The translations under genes were made by a program, and so were the position numbers. Of a stretch of DNA of 64,000 bases, positions 44,615 to 55,704 are shown piece by piece. Position 1 is the stretch's first letter, and each line of letters starts with the position of its first letter. Source of the stretch: Candidatus Leptovillus affinis (GTDB taxonomy: Bacteria > Chloroflexota > Anaerolineae > Promineifilales > Promineifilaceae); contig JADIYP010000006.1 in the NCBI GenBank assembly GCA_016705235.1, forward strand, positions 992,001 through 1,056,000, read 5' to 3'. Below the pieces are notes generated by a model, which was not told the origin of the DNA, ran no database searches, and worked only from the letters and a program-made list of their open reading frames with translations.

Positions 44615-46699
44615 TTACCATTCGATAAACGGCCGTGCCTCCCGACACAGCGCCAATAACGCCTCCAGCCGGTGCTCCCGCGCCACGTACAAGATCAGCG
44701 CCATGATTTTTTCCGTCTTTGTCTCGCCGCGCAAGATCTCAAAATCCACCTGCAAATCAAAACACAACGTCTGCAAATTAGCCATGTCAAAATACTCGCT
44801 CAACAACTGCCGCAGCCGCGTCGGGTCGATTTCGGCCGGAATGGTGGAGCCGGTAAAAAGCGGCAGGCGTTCCTGAGCAAAACGGCCGGATTCGGTCTGC
44901 GCCACCCGCAGATACACTGTTTGCGCCTGCTCATGGGGCGCGCCCGATTTGTCCTGATAGGTGATGGTCACGCGCAGCGGGACAGCATCCCCATAACCGC
45001 ACGGCTGCACCGCCAGCCATATCATCTGTTCGCTGTCCGGCCGCAGCGCCACAAACTGCCGGGTAGAGCTTTCTTCCAGCTTAAACTGCGATCCGCTGGC
45101 GCGAATAATGATATTGCGGGCAATGCCAAAACCATCATTGCGAACGATAAATTGCAGCCGCGTCCAGCCATCGAGTATCAACCCATCATGTTTGTCCACA
45201 TCCACGGTAATGACCGGCAGGTGACGGTATTGGGTCACTTCCAGCCAACATTCGGACGCTTGCACGCTTTCGCCTTCCAGTTCTAACAACTGCGCCGCCT
45301 GCTGCCAGACGGCCGCACGCTCATCATCACCATACGCCGGGTTGCCGGTCATGGCATTGGCGTGCTGGATCAGGGCGTCGGCTTGTTTACGCGGCCGTTC
45401 CAGGGCAGACCAGGCGTTGGCGGCCTTAAGCCAATCACCGGCGGCGGCATATTGCTCGGCGGCTTGCTCCGGTCGCCCGGCTTCTTGCCACAACTGCGCG
45501 GCTTGTTGCGGCTGACCCAACGCGGCGGAGAGGGCGGCCGCCCGGTCCAGGTGGCCTTCGGTGGCAAAGGCGGTGACGGCCGCTTCCCATTGGCCGGTCG
45601 CCTGGAGTTCTACCCCGGCCGGCGTGCGAAAAACGGCCGTTACCGTCCCCCCTCTATCGGCAATAATCACCAGCGATTGCCCCGTCGATTCGTCCATGGC
45701 CAGTGTGGGGCCAACTTCAATGCGGCGAGTCATGCGGTATCGCCAGCGTTCCGTGCCGTCACTGGTGGCAATGGCATACAAATGATGATCATGACAGGTG
45801 GCGTAAATCGTATCGCCGACCAGAACAGGGGCGGCTTCCATGGTGCGCTCGGTGGCAAAATACCAATCGATACGGCCGTCGGCCAGCGAGAGGGCATACA
45901 ATCCGTCCACCGCGCCCACAAACACACGCTCGCCATTGCTGATGGGCGGCGACAACCGTCTTTGGGATGGTCCAATAGGTTGCTGCCAGGCCAACACGCC
46001 ATCACGCTGCCGCAGGGCGTACACGACGCCATTGCTGCCGGTGGTGATAATCAGTTGGCCCACAGCCAGCGGGGTACGATCCAGCCAGGTGTCTTGCTCG
46101 GCCGTGAAGCGCCAGCGAACACGGCCGTCTATGTCTAAAGCCAGCACATCCGGGCCGCGCGTGGGCACGATGAAGCCATCTTCGCGGAGCAAGGGGGCGG
46201 CCAGGGTGGCATAGGTATCGAGGGCTGTCTGAAGCAGTTGACGGCCGTCTGTGGGGTCCAGCATGACCAGTTGATGCGAGCCGACCAGCATCGCCAACCG
46301 ATCTGGGCCAACGGCGGGCTGGGACACGCTCTGGCCGTGATTGGTCCAGCGCCAACGCTCCTGGCCGTCTAACGAAATCGCCGCCAGCGACCCCTCCCCT
46401 CGCAGCAGATCGATGCTGGCGGCGGCGAGAAAGAGCAGGGGTTGGGAAACGGCCGTGCGCTGAACCACCAGCCCATCCGGGTTATAACTTTGCAACCCGG
46501 TCACCATCACAAACGGGAACTCTTGCCGCCAGACCAACGAACCATCCTGTAAATCGAGGGCGATGACGGCCGTCGACGCCCCATCTGGCCGGGGCGCGCC
46601 GGGCGCGGCAAACAACAGCCCGTCTACGGCAAGGAGAAATTCTGGCTGGATGTCCAAAGTGACCGACCAGGCCACCTGGTTTTCAATTTCCTCTGTCAT
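44615..46699 (-). CDS. Cytoplasmic PQQ-like propeller protein with C-terminal effector-associated (EAD/death-fold-like) domain
   Basis: The 694-residue protein has no signal peptide. Residues about 1-360 are PQQ-type repeats (ALDLQDGSLVWRQ, AISLDGQERWRW, ALDIDGRVRWRF, ALRQRDGVLAWQ). A helical Ala/Gln-rich TPR-like part follows (about 375-470), then a beta-sandwich (about 485-600). The last 73 residues, with LRQLLSEYFDMANLQTLCFD and VDFEILRGETKTEKI, match the small helical effector-associated domains that tether sensors and effectors in bacterial conflict systems. No partner with the same domain is in the window. I infer a sensor/scaffold role. Confidence 0.75.
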   Translation of the reverse strand: MTEEIENQVAWSVTLDIQPEFLLAVDGLLFAAPGAPRPDGASTAVIALDLQDGSLVWRQEFPFVMVTGLQSYNPDGLVVQRTAVSQPLLFLAAASIDLLRGEGSLAAISLDGQERWRWTNHGQSVSQPAVGPDRLAMLVGSHQLVMLDPTDGRQLLQTALDTYATLAAPLLREDGFIVPTRGPDVLALDIDGRVRWRFTAEQDTWLDRTPLAVGQLIITTGSNGVVYALRQRDGVLAWQQPIGPSQRRLSPPISNGERVFVGAVDGLYALSLADGRIDWYFATERTMEAAPVLVGDTIYATCHDHHLYAIATSDGTERWRYRMTRRIEVGPTLAMDESTGQSLVIIADRGGTVTAVFRTPAGVELQATGQWEAAVTAFATEGHLDRAAALSAALGQPQQAAQLWQEAGRPEQAAEQYAAAGDWLKAANAWSALERPRKQADALIQHANAMTGNPAYGDDERAAVWQQAAQLLELEGESVQASECWLEVTQYRHLPVITVDVDKHDGLILDGWTRLQFIVRNDGFGIARNIIIRASGSQFKLEESSTRQFVALRPDSEQMIWLAVQPCGYGDAVPLRVTITYQDKSGAPHEQAQTVYLRVAQTESGRFAQERLPLFTGSTIPAEIDPTRLRQLLSEYFDMANLQTLCFDLQVDFEILRGETKTEKIMALILYVAREHRLEALLALCREARPFIEW

Positions 46700-46832
46700 G
46701 TTCTTTTTTGCTGCAAACGGATGGCCGTTAAACCCATCCGTCCGTCACTTGGGCGATACGACAATGGAGGCGTTGATGCTATTTGTAAGAATAAACGGCA
46801 GGTGACCGCTAATTTCGGGATCTGTCTCCGTT

Positions 46833-47067
46833 CAGGTTTCTCTGGCAAAGACCCCAAGGGTTTGATACCCAATTAATCCAACTTCCCAGGATTAAACCCT
46901 TGGGGTCTGTTCCGGTTTCTCTAGCAAAGACCCCAAGGGTTTGATACCCAAATACTCCAACTTCCCAGGATTAAACCCTTGGGGTCTGTTCCGGTTTCTC
47001 TAGCAAAGACCCCAAGGGTTTGATACCCAAATACTCCAACTTCCCAGGATTAAACCCTTGGGGTCTG
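46833..47067. repeat. Three tandem 79-bp copies of the CCCAAGGG hairpin element
   Basis: Each 79-bp unit contains AAGACCCCAAGGGTTTGATA, a middle with AACTTCCCAGGATT, and AAACCCTTGGGGTCTG. Copies 2 and 3 are almost identical; copy 1 differs at several bases. The array fills the gap between the GNAT gene and the propeller gene. Nothing else is seen in 46700-47112. Confidence 0.92.
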
Positions 47068-47112
47068 AATCGTGACAATAGTTTAACATAACTTGAGGAG
47101 AATAGCGACTGG

Positions 47113-47573
47113 TTACACGAAAAACACAAAATCAGCGGCCTCTGCACGCTCTTGCCAGCCATGCTTCTGATAAAAATGCCGCTGATAAGATTCCCGCTGG
47201 CGGAAATTGACCAATTGCAAGCGCACACAGCCACGCTGCCGCGCTGCGGCCACGACGGCATCCAACAGCCGGCCGCCAACGCCTTGCCCGCGCGCAAAGT
47301 CGCTTACAAACAGTTCAGACACAAAACCTTCCGGGCCGGAAAGAAAAAGGTATGGCAGCCAATGCACGGCCGTATACCCCACCACCCTGCCCGCTTCATT
47401 TTCAGCCACAAAAATGGCATGGCTGTCGTCGGCCAGGCATAGCGCCAGGTGATGGGAAACGCGCACGGCCGTTTCCGCGGCCGTCTCGTTTTCTATAGCC
47501 GCAAACCAACCGATCCCACGCAGCAGTTGGGCCAACGGCTGCACATCGTCGAGCGTGGCCGGGCGGACGGCCA

Positions 47574-47577
<4 letters not shown>
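47113..47577 (-). CDS. GNAT-family N-acetyltransferase
   Basis: The 154-residue protein has the acetyl-CoA-binding motif ARGQGVGGRLL (R/Q-x-x-G-x-G/A), preceded by SELFVSD and followed by YQRHFYQKHGW. It covers the entire GNAT fold. Its start overlaps the stop of the DUF255 gene by 4 bp (47574-47577), so they are coupled. The substrate is unknown. Confidence 0.88.
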
Positions 47578-49622
<2,045 letters not shown>

Positions 49623-49642
49623 AGGAAATCTCCGAGCAAAAG

Positions 49643-49699
49643 AGCTTACAGCTTACAGCTAATAGCTATTAGCTGTAAGCTGTTGGCTGTTAGCTGTTG
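49643..49699. repeat. AGCTTAC/AGCTGTT heptamer hairpin
   Basis: Continuous 7-bp units AGCTTAC, AGCTTAC, AGCTAAT, AGCTATT, AGCTGTA, AGCTGTT, GGCTGTT, AGCTGTT fold as a palindrome between divergent genes at 49622 and 49720. Confidence 0.85.
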
Positions 49700-49719
49700 A
49701 TTTGGGGATAATAACGCAA

Positions 49720-51669
49720 ATGACGGTGACACGAAAGAATTCTCAGTTGGCGCAAATTTTTATCATGGGGCTGCTGCTGGCCGTGCTGGTGATTTATTTC
49801 CCGCCGTATGCGCGCGCCTGGGTGGGGGATGATTACGTGCAGTTGGGCTGGATTTTGGATTTTGTGCAACGGCCGTTCACCGCTTACAAACTCTTCGACC
49901 CCACCACCCTGGGCTGGTATTACCGCCCGCTGCAAAACCTGTGGTTTCTGGCCAACCGGCTCATTTTTGGCTTGAATCCGGCGGCGTTTTACTGGCAGCT
50001 TTTGCTGTGGCATACGCTGGCGACGGCGCTGGTTTTTCGCACGGCGCGGCAGTGGGGCATACGGCCGTTTGCCGCCGCCTGCGCCGCAGCCTTGTTTGCC
50101 ATCCACGGCCATTTTGTCGACGTGGTGGCCTGGGTAAGCAGCGTGGCGATTGTGATGACGGCCGTTTTCTCCCTGCTCAGTCTCAGCTTTTTCCTCGATT
50201 ATTTGCGCCGCCCGCAAAACAAATACCTCTGGCTGTGCCTGCTCTTTTTTGGGCTGGCCTTGTTTAGCCACGAGGAAGCCATCCTCCTGCCCATATTTTT
50301 GGCGCTGGTGACTGTGGTCAAAAAAGTGGATTTCAAACGGCGGCAATTTGCCGTGTCTAACCCGCTGCTGCTGACGCTGGGGGTGATGGGCGTGTTCACG
50401 GCCGTTCTCGTCATCATCCAGTTCACCCGCCCCAACCTCACCATCGACATCAGCCAGACGCCGGCCAGCCAGTGGCTGAGTTTGCTTTCGCCGGTGCAGG
50501 CCGGGCAATTTGTCAGCGATACGGCCGTGCGCTACACACTGCTGTACGATTGGCAGGCAACCATGGCCGCCAACGCCTGGCTGTTTGGCTGGGGCGTGCT
50601 GCTGCTGTTGGGCGTCTGGTTTTGGGCGGCGCTGCCGGTGGGCCGCTGGGGGCTGCTGTGGTTTGCGCTTCACCTGGGCCTGATGTACGCCACCATCTGG
50701 CTGCAAAAACCGGATTTGTTTGCCGGCCGTCATTTTTATAATGCGGCCGTGGGGCTGGCGTGGGCGATGGGATCAGGCATCGACCAGGTTTTGGGGTTGT
50801 GGCCGGCGCAAAAGAAGCGAAAAGGGCAAAGGGATACGGCCGTGATCGTTATGGGCGTGATTTCGGTGGCCGTAACGGCCGTGCTGCTCTACCACATCGT
50901 CCAGGTCCGGCGCGCCGAAGGGCAATGGCTGGCCCGCGCCCAACGCGACCAGGCCGCCGAGGCGCAGATGAAGGCTATTTTGCCCACGCTGACGCCGGAA
51001 ACCCACGTTTTCGCCAACCGCTTCCCCATCACGCCGCAGTTTTTCCGCGCCGTTACCGAGGTGTGGTACGGCCAGACCGAGCGGCTGCCGCTGCCCACCG
51101 GCAGTTTTACGCAGTTACAGGAGGTCCGGTTGGCCACCCGCGATTTTTACGTGTTCGATTATGAAAATGGGCGGCTGTATAACCTGATGCCGGAGCTGCA
51201 AACCAGCGACGGAACTGTTTTTCTCTGGAGCAGCACGCCGCGCCTGGATGTGGTGGATGGAGCCGGGGCGGTGAGCGATTTGGCGACCGAGGCCGCGCAG
51301 GCCAGTTTTGCCGTTGTCAAAACCAATGAGATGCAGCGGTTCGCGGTGCAGGTGACGCCAACGCAGGAGACAGACGGCTGGCTGTCGCTGATGTATGTCT
51401 TGTCGGAGGTTCCGGCGGGCGGCGATCTGCGGCTGGCGTTCCGCAGCAATGCAGCGGGCGAGACGCCGTACCGCGTGCGCCTGATTCGCCCTAACGCGGA
51501 GCCGGTGACCCTGGCTGAAGGCGTGTTTACGCCGGAACAGGTTTGGGCGGATGTGGTCGCGCCGCTGGCGGCGTATGGGGGGCAGTCGGTGGTGGTGCGG
51601 TTGGAAACGGCCGTTTCGCCCCCAAGTACCGCCTATTGGGCCAATCCACGAATAACGATTGACGATTGA
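49720..51669 (+). CDS. GT-C-like membrane protein with C-terminal beta-sandwich
   Basis: About 649 residues from ATG 49720; an in-frame TTG at 49702 lies in the hairpin and is rejected. A first helix is followed by VGDDYVQLGWI, an acidic loop like that of GT-C enzymes, then YYRPLQNLWFLANRLIFG and about ten helices to residue 405. The last 230 residues are soluble and beta-rich. It is similar in architecture to the proteins at 332 and 2391. Catalysis on a polyprenyl-linked sugar is inferred. The 3' end of the gene is already part of a heptamer repeat. Confidence 0.65.
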   Translation: MTVTRKNSQLAQIFIMGLLLAVLVIYFPPYARAWVGDDYVQLGWILDFVQRPFTAYKLFDPTTLGWYYRPLQNLWFLANRLIFGLNPAAFYWQLLLWHTLATALVFRTARQWGIRPFAAACAAALFAIHGHFVDVVAWVSSVAIVMTAVFSLLSLSFFLDYLRRPQNKYLWLCLLFFGLALFSHEEAILLPIFLALVTVVKKVDFKRRQFAVSNPLLLTLGVMGVFTAVLVIIQFTRPNLTIDISQTPASQWLSLLSPVQAGQFVSDTAVRYTLLYDWQATMAANAWLFGWGVLLLLGVWFWAALPVGRWGLLWFALHLGLMYATIWLQKPDLFAGRHFYNAAVGLAWAMGSGIDQVLGLWPAQKKRKGQRDTAVIVMGVISVAVTAVLLYHIVQVRRAEGQWLARAQRDQAAEAQMKAILPTLTPETHVFANRFPITPQFFRAVTEVWYGQTERLPLPTGSFTQLQEVRLATRDFYVFDYENGRLYNLMPELQTSDGTVFLWSSTPRLDVVDGAGAVSDLATEAAQASFAVVKTNEMQRFAVQVTPTQETDGWLSLMYVLSEVPAGGDLRLAFRSNAAGETPYRVRLIRPNAEPVTLAEGVFTPEQVWADVVAPLAAYGGQSVVVRLETAVSPPSTAYWANPRITIDD

Positions 51670-51707
51670 CGATTGACGATTTGCGATTTGCGATTTGCGA
51701 TTGACGC
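51655..51707 (+). repeat. ACGATTG/GCGATTT heptamer array
   Basis: Three ACGATTG units, ACGATTT, two GCGATTT and GCGATTG follow each other without gap. The first units encode the last residues of the membrane protein (ITIDD) and its stop. Unlike the other heptamer arrays it has no complementary arm. Confidence 0.85.
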
Positions 51708-51801
51708 ATGGGTGACCCGAAGACGCCACTCAGCATGACAGAATGAGGCTTTCCCCCGCCGGAAACCCCCTTCTCCTTGTCTCCTTGTCTCCCCCTCTCC
51801 C

Positions 51802-52635
51802 CTACTCTCCCCTACTCCCCATCACCCCCTCCCGCAATTCCTGCACAAACGCCGCCGCCGCGCCCGGCTTATCCACCTCGGCCCGGTCTACGGCATTGAT
51901 AAGGGCGCTGCCGACGATGACCCCATCGGCCAGGCCGCCAATCTGCGCCGCCTGCTGCGGCGTGCTGATGCCAAACCCAACCGCGAGCGGCACGCGGGCC
52001 TGCTGGCGCACGCGGGCCACAAAAGCGGCCAAATCGGTCTGCACGGCCGTGCGCGCCCCGGTTACGCCCGTCAAACTAACCAGATAGATGAAGCCTTGCG
52101 CCTTTTCCGCCACGCTGGCAATACGCGCCGGGCTGCTGGTCGGGGCCAGGAAGTAGATGAGGGCCAGGCCAACGGCCGTGGCCGCCTGCGCCAGTTCGTC
52201 GGCCTCTTCCGGCGGCAAATCCGGCACGATGAAACCATCGGCGCCCGCCTGGGCCGCGTCGCGCGCGTAGTTGGCGATGCCGTAAGCCAGAATGGGGTTG
52301 TAATAGCCCATGAGCATGACCGGCGTGTCTACGCCGCGGCGGCGCAGTTCGGCCACCATGTCCAGGCAGCCGGCAACGGTGGTCCCATTTTCCAGCGAAA
52401 CCTGGGTGCTGTGCTGAATGGTCGGGCCGTCGGCCAGCGGATCGCTAAACGGCACGCCCAGTTCCAGCAAATCGCTGTGAGGGGCGATGGCGGCGATTAC
52501 GTCTACGGAGGTCTGGCGGTTGGGGTAGCCCAGCGTGTAATAGGGCATGAGGGCGGCGGAGCGGGCTTGTTGGGTCTGGGCAAAAGCGGCGGCGATGCGG
52601 GCACGGCCGTTGGCTGGTTCATTCAGGTCAGTCAT
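51802..52635 (-). CDS. trpA: Tryptophan synthase alpha subunit
   Basis: The 277-residue protein has LLELGVPFSDPLADGPTIQ with the catalytic Glu58 and Asp69, the MGYYNPI and IVPDLPPEE loops and the phosphate-binding GFGISTPQQA. It cleaves indole-3-glycerol phosphate to indole, which TrpB uses. trpB and other trp genes are not adjacent, unlike the usual trpBA pair. The length is close to the family norm, with an N-terminal extension of about 10 residues. Confidence 0.96.
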   Translation of the reverse strand: MTDLNEPANGRARIAAAFAQTQQARSAALMPYYTLGYPNRQTSVDVIAAIAPHSDLLELGVPFSDPLADGPTIQHSTQVSLENGTTVAGCLDMVAELRRRGVDTPVMLMGYYNPILAYGIANYARDAAQAGADGFIVPDLPPEEADELAQAATAVGLALIYFLAPTSSPARIASVAEKAQGFIYLVSLTGVTGARTAVQTDLAAFVARVRQQARVPLAVGFGISTPQQAAQIGGLADGVIVGSALINAVDRAEVDKPGAAAAFVQELREGVMGSRGE

Positions 52636-52669
52636 GGTCTCTCCTCGTGTCGATTCGTTTTTACGCCAA

Positions 52670-52702
52670 AGACCCTAAGGGTTTTGCAAACCCCTAGGGT
52701 CT
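52670..52702. repeat. CCTAAGGG-family hairpin
   Basis: AGACCCTAAGGGTTT (52670-52684) and AAACCCCTAGGGTCT (52688-52702) pair with one mismatch around a TGC loop, in the gap between divergent trpA and yccF-like genes. The rest of the gap (52703-52965) holds a TATACT box at 52764 and the palindromes at 52910. Confidence 0.8.
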
Positions 52703-52909
52703 GTGAAGTACGGGTAAATTATAACAGCCAATTCCGGGCTGTCTTATTTTGCTGCGGATAGGGTATACTTTGGGCGCATGAGCGGTTGTTAAGTAGGTGG
52801 GGAAACGGCCGTACAAACCCGCAACTCCGGCCACCAGCGCGCGTAATTACTGGAGGAAGTTGGCAAAAAGGTTGGCTGTTTCAACCACGCCTCTACTCAA
52901 TCATCAATT

Positions 52910-52941
52910 TTGACGAACCGTCAATTTTGACGAACCGTCAA
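52910..52941. promoter_or_regulatory. Two tandem TTGACGAACCGTCAA palindromes (candidate operator)
   Basis: The perfect 15-bp palindrome TTGACG-AAC-CGTCAA occurs at 52910-52924 and 52927-52941, a 17-bp period. The pair lies 24-56 bp before the YccF-like start, where a repressor or activator dimer pair could bind. Confidence 0.6.
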
Positions 52942-52965
52942 ACCATCACAAAAGGGAGAAATTTT

Positions 52966-53334
52966 ATGAGCCTGTTAGGAAACATTATCTGGTTAATTTT
53001 TGGCGGCTTTATCGCCGGCATGGCCTATATTATCGGTGGACTTTTGCTGTGCATTACCATCGTGGGCATTCCGTTTGGCCTGCAATCCATCAAATTGGGC
53101 CTGGCCACCTTTGCGCCATTTGGCAAAGAAGTGGTGGAAAGCAAGCGCGCCGGGGGCTGCCTGACCCTGGCCTTCGACATCATCTGGATCGTCTTGTTTG
53201 GCTGGGAAATTGCCATTGCCCATCTGGTGAGCGCGCTCATTTTAGCCATCACCATCATCGGCATTCCGTTTGCCAAGCAGCACTTCAAGCTGCTGCCTGT
53301 GGCGCTGTTCCCATTCCAGTACCGGTTAGAATAG
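52966..53334 (+). CDS. YccF/DUF307-family inner-membrane protein
   Basis: The 122-residue protein starts at ATG 52966 behind AAAGGGAG. It has two repeats of the DUF307 type (GLLLCITIVGIPFGLQSIKLG and ALILAITIIGIPFAKQHFKL), each with the IVGIPF signature, and three to four helices. The function is unknown. A longer ORF from 52786 would translate the operator and is rejected. A hairpin 7 bp after the stop may be its terminator. Confidence 0.85.
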   Translation: MSLLGNIIWLIFGGFIAGMAYIIGGLLLCITIVGIPFGLQSIKLGLATFAPFGKEVVESKRAGGCLTLAFDIIWIVLFGWEIAIAHLVSALILAITIIGIPFAKQHFKLLPVALFPFQYRLE

Positions 53335-53341
53335 ATTTGTT

Positions 53342-53375
53342 AGACCCGAAGGGTTTTCCCAAACCCTTCGGGTCT
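53342..53375 (+). terminator. CCGAAGGG-type hairpin after the YccF-like gene
   Basis: AGACCCGAAGGGTTT (53342-53356) and AAACCCTTCGGGTCT (53361-53375) are perfect arms with a 4-nt loop. It belongs to the same hairpin family; its position suits a terminator although no T-tract follows. Confidence 0.65.
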
Positions 53376-53391
53376 GTCGATCACCAATTTG

Positions 53392-53420
53392 TTGACACCC
53401 CCTTTTTTCACTGTTACAAC
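53392..53420 (+). promoter_or_regulatory. Promoter TTGACA-17-TACAAC for the response regulator
   Basis: A perfect -35 TTGACA (53392-53397) and a weak -10 TACAAC (53415-53420) are 17 bp apart. The ATG follows 7 nt later with no ribosome binding site, which suggests a leaderless message. Confidence 0.5.
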
Positions 53421-53427
53421 AGAATAT

Positions 53428-54153
53428 ATGGATTACAAAGTTTTAGTTGTGGAAGACGATACAACGCTGCTGGAGACGCTGGAGTATAACCTGAGCCATC
53501 AGGGGTATGAAGTGGTTACGGCCGTAAACGGCCGTGACGCCCTCACCCTGGCTCGCAGCAGCCAACCCGACCTCATCGTGCTGGACGTGATGCTGCCGGG
53601 AATTGACGGCTTTGAAGTCTGCCGCATCTTGCGCAAAGAACTCAGCATGCCCATCATCATGCTCACCGCGCGCGGCGAAGAAATAGACAAAATTGTCGGC
53701 CTGGAAATGGGCGCCGACGATTACCTGACCAAACCCTTTTCCATGCGCGAACTGCTGGCTCGCGTCAAGGCTATGCTGCGGCGGGTAAAACTCGTGCGTG
53801 AAGAGATAGCCGCCGAACAAATCGAGGATGGCGTCGTCGATTCGCCGCCGATGGCCACCCTGTATTACGACACTCTGGTTATCGACCAAAACCGCCGCGA
53901 AGTGCGCCTGGACGAAACCGTCATTCGGTTAAAGCCCAAAGAGTACGAACTGCTGCTGTTTCTGGCGCGTCATCAGGGCATTGCCTTATCGCGGGATTTG
54001 ATCTTGGAGCGGGTATGGGGCTGGTCTTACGATGGCAACAGCCGCACGGTGGATGTGCATGTGCGCTGGCTGCGCGAAAAAATCGAGCCAGACCCGGCAA
54101 ACGCCAGCCGGATTGTCACCGTTCGGGGCATTGGGTATCGCTTTGACGGCTAG
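53428..54153 (+). CDS. OmpR/PhoB-type response regulator
   Basis: About 241 residues from ATG 53428. The receiver has the acidic pocket VVEDD (9-11), phospho-acceptor Asp53 in IVLDVMLPG and Lys102 in LTKPF. The C-terminal winged helix has IRLKPKEYELLLFLARHQG and SYDGNSRTVDVHVRWLREKI. It is followed by a PhoR-like kinase and lies at the edge of the pst cluster, so it is probably the phosphate regulator PhoB/PhoP. That assignment rests on context and on Pho-box-like repeats at 60.1-60.3 kb. Confidence 0.9.
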   Translation: MDYKVLVVEDDTTLLETLEYNLSHQGYEVVTAVNGRDALTLARSSQPDLIVLDVMLPGIDGFEVCRILRKELSMPIIMLTARGEEIDKIVGLEMGADDYLTKPFSMRELLARVKAMLRRVKLVREEIAAEQIEDGVVDSPPMATLYYDTLVIDQNRREVRLDETVIRLKPKEYELLLFLARHQGIALSRDLILERVWGWSYDGNSRTVDVHVRWLREKIEPDPANASRIVTVRGIGYRFDG

Positions 54154-54219
54154 GGCCAAAGCCCAATCTTCCGGCAGGAAATTGGTTTAACCGATTTATT
54201 GAGGGGGCACGATTCGGCC

Positions 54220-55635
54220 ATGTTTTCACAGATGCGGTGGCGACTGACAATTCCTTTTGCCGGGCTGATGGTGGCAACGGCCGTTATCACCTGGTATTTT
54301 GCCAACCGCCCATCTTGCCAGCCCGACCCGGCTTGTTTGCGCCTTACCTTTGGCGTGGGCCTGGCGGTTGTGGTGGGAACGGCCGTTACCCTCATCTTTC
54401 TCCTCTCCATGTTCATGACCCGCTGGATTAGCAACCTGACCCTCACCACTCGCCGCGTCCTGACCGGTGACCGGCGAGCGCGTATGATGCATTACGGCCG
54501 TGGCGAAGCTGGCGACTTCATTCATCTTTACAATCAACTGCTGGACCTGGACAACCAACAAATCGACGAGTTAACGGAAGAACGCGACCAGCTCGCCTCG
54601 GTGCTGGCCTACATGGCCGACGGCGTGATCATCGCCGACGCCTATGGCTACGTGCGCCAGGTCAACCCGGCCTCCATGCGCTTGCTCAGCGCCACCGAAA
54701 AAAAAGCGCTGGGCCGCCCCATCGCCGAAACCCTGCGGCATCACCAACTCATCGACCTGTGGCAGCAGTGCCAGCGAGAAAAACAAGAGCAGCTTGCGGC
54801 CGTAGAAATCGGCCGCGACCTCTTTTTGCAAGCGGTGATGACGCCTATTTTGCGGCATGGCTCGCTGGTGTATCTGGTGATTTTGCAGGACCTGACAACC
54901 ATTCGGCGGCTAGAAACCATCCGGCGCGATTTCATCAGCAATCTGTCGCATGAACTGCGGACGCCGTTGGCCTCGCTGCGCGCGGTGGTAGAGACGCTGC
55001 AAGACGGCGCGCTAACCGATCCGCCAGCGGCGACCCGCTTTTTGAGCCGGGCGGAGCATGAAGTAGAAACGTTGACGCAGATGGTTGAGGAATTGTTGGA
55101 ACTGTCGCGCATTGAATCCGGGCGCGTGCCGCTGAAATTATCAGCCACGGCCGTTTCCGACCTCATCCTCCCGCCTTTGGAACGCTTTTACACGCGGGCC
55201 GCCCGCGACAACATCGAACTGGTCGTCGACATTCCCGGCGATTTGCCCAAAGTCTTGGCCGACGCCAATCGGGTGCAGCAAGTGATTACCAATCTGCTGC
55301 ATAACGCGCTCAAATTTACGCCACACGGCCGTATCACCATCTACGCGTTCACCGCTAAAACAGCCCCCAAACAAGTCAGCCAGATGATAGCCGACCTGCC
55401 GCCATGCGTCATCATCGCCCTGGCCGATTCCGGCATCGGCATCCCGGCCGAAGATTTGCAGCGCATTTTTGAGCGTTTTTACAAATCGGATCGAGCACGC
55501 ACGCGGGGTCAAAGCGGGACAGGTCTGGGCTTAGCCATTGCCCGGCACATTGTTCAGGCGCATAACGGCCGTATCTGGGCCGAAAGCAAAGAAGGCAAAG
55601 GCAGCACCTTCTACTTCACTCTGCGCATTACTTGA
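54220..55635 (+). CDS. PhoR-like sensor histidine kinase
   Basis: About 471 residues from ATG 54220, with GAGGGGG upstream. It has two N-terminal helices (about 10-27, 45-68) around a short loop, a HAMP-like segment, a PAS domain (about 125-225; LAYMADGVIIADAYG), His244 in NLSHELRTPL, and an ATPase domain with NLLHNALKF, DSGIGI and GTGLGLAIA. The PhoR-type order TM-HAMP-PAS-HisKA fits. It follows the response regulator by 66 bp and is convergent with pstB. Confidence 0.9.
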   Translation: MFSQMRWRLTIPFAGLMVATAVITWYFANRPSCQPDPACLRLTFGVGLAVVVGTAVTLIFLLSMFMTRWISNLTLTTRRVLTGDRRARMMHYGRGEAGDFIHLYNQLLDLDNQQIDELTEERDQLASVLAYMADGVIIADAYGYVRQVNPASMRLLSATEKKALGRPIAETLRHHQLIDLWQQCQREKQEQLAAVEIGRDLFLQAVMTPILRHGSLVYLVILQDLTTIRRLETIRRDFISNLSHELRTPLASLRAVVETLQDGALTDPPAATRFLSRAEHEVETLTQMVEELLELSRIESGRVPLKLSATAVSDLILPPLERFYTRAARDNIELVVDIPGDLPKVLADANRVQQVITNLLHNALKFTPHGRITIYAFTAKTAPKQVSQMIADLPPCVIIALADSGIGIPAEDLQRIFERFYKSDRARTRGQSGTGLGLAIARHIVQAHNGRIWAESKEGKGSTFYFTLRIT

Positions 55636-55704
55636 TCGCTGCCCGTTGACCGCCCACTTTAAAAATCCCCCCTCTCGCTCTTTCTCCCACCCCACAACAA
55701 GTTT

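Noticed and set aside
52786..52965. 60-codon N-terminal extension of the YccF-like protein
   Set aside because: It lies over the tandem operator and lacks a start signal; ATG 52966 has AAAGGGAG and gives the family length.
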